Assembly (NCBI GenBank): GCA_964384625.1
Contig: CAYLNH010000359.1
Span: forward strand, 1-5,949
Direction: 5' to 3'
Source: CAYLNH01 sp964384625
Lineage (GTDB): Bacteria; Verrucomicrobiota; Lentisphaeria; JABSQK01
Length of the DNA: 5,949 bases
This document shows, piece by piece, positions 5,944 through 5,949 of the stretch (positions are counted from its first letter, which is position 1; each line of letters begins with the position of its first letter). Both the position numbers and the translations under genes were made by a program. Below the pieces are notes generated by a model, which saw only the letters and a program-made list of their open reading frames with translations, ran no database searches and had not been told where the DNA came from.

Positions 5944-5949
5944 CCCTCG

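Larger units (their letters stand above)
5300..5949. other. Gene-free leader/intergenic region rich in inverted repeats
   Basis: About 650 bases without a convincing gene. The open frames here are arginine/glycine-rich, show no recognisable domain and lack a good RBS. The part at 5430-5600 is very GC-rich with C and G runs, and 5605-5830 is less GC-rich. Inverted repeats include 5546-5566, 5692-5706 (CCATTC-GCA-GAATGG), 5761-5767 with 5788-5794 (GGTCGTT/AACGACC), 5838-5856 and the large structure at 5852-5943. The half nearest the ATPase should contain the operon promoter and 5'-UTR. The far half may belong to a neighbouring gene outside the window. I see no tRNA or rRNA. Confidence 0.6.

Overview
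The window holds one complete four-gene operon on the minus strand, with a gene-free leader at its right side and a terminator at its left. The DNA is GC-rich and every gene has a GGAGG ribosome binding site 7-9 nt before its ATG. The genes encode a Gld-type ABC transporter system of unknown substrate. Sets of this type (GldA-like ATPase, GldF-like permease, GldG-like auxiliary protein, DUF4340 protein) are known from Bacteroidetes, Proteobacteria, Planctomycetes and other groups. The high GC and the low-complexity proline/alanine/aspartate insert fit a planctomycete or another environmental Gram-negative lineage better than a Bacteroidetes species. That assignment is inference; the window contains no taxonomic marker.

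Layout from right to left, in the direction of transcription. 5949-5300: no convincing gene, but several inverted repeats (the largest a 21-bp perfect stem inside 5852-5943), a weak promoter candidate at 5396-5425 and a strong RBS. 5299-4571: ABC ATPase. 4571-3765: six-helix ABC-2 permease. 3768-1546: GldG-like protein with a membrane anchor at each end and a large disordered insert. 1543-143: membrane-anchored DUF4340 protein with a C-terminal parvulin-type prolyl isomerase domain. 123-86: a well-formed intrinsic terminator. 65-14: a perfect loopless 52-bp palindrome beyond the terminator.

The genes overlap by 1 nt and 4 nt and are then separated by 2 nt, so they are almost certainly co-transcribed and translationally coupled. 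The likely picture is a membrane complex in which the ATPase drives the permease in the inner membrane. The GldG-like and DUF4340 proteins would project large domains to the outer face. The parvulin domain would supply folding or proline-isomerisation activity at that face. The most unusual points are the DUF4340-parvulin fusion, the repeat-containing Asp/His/Pro-rich insert in the GldG-like protein, and the two long inverted repeats that bracket the operon.
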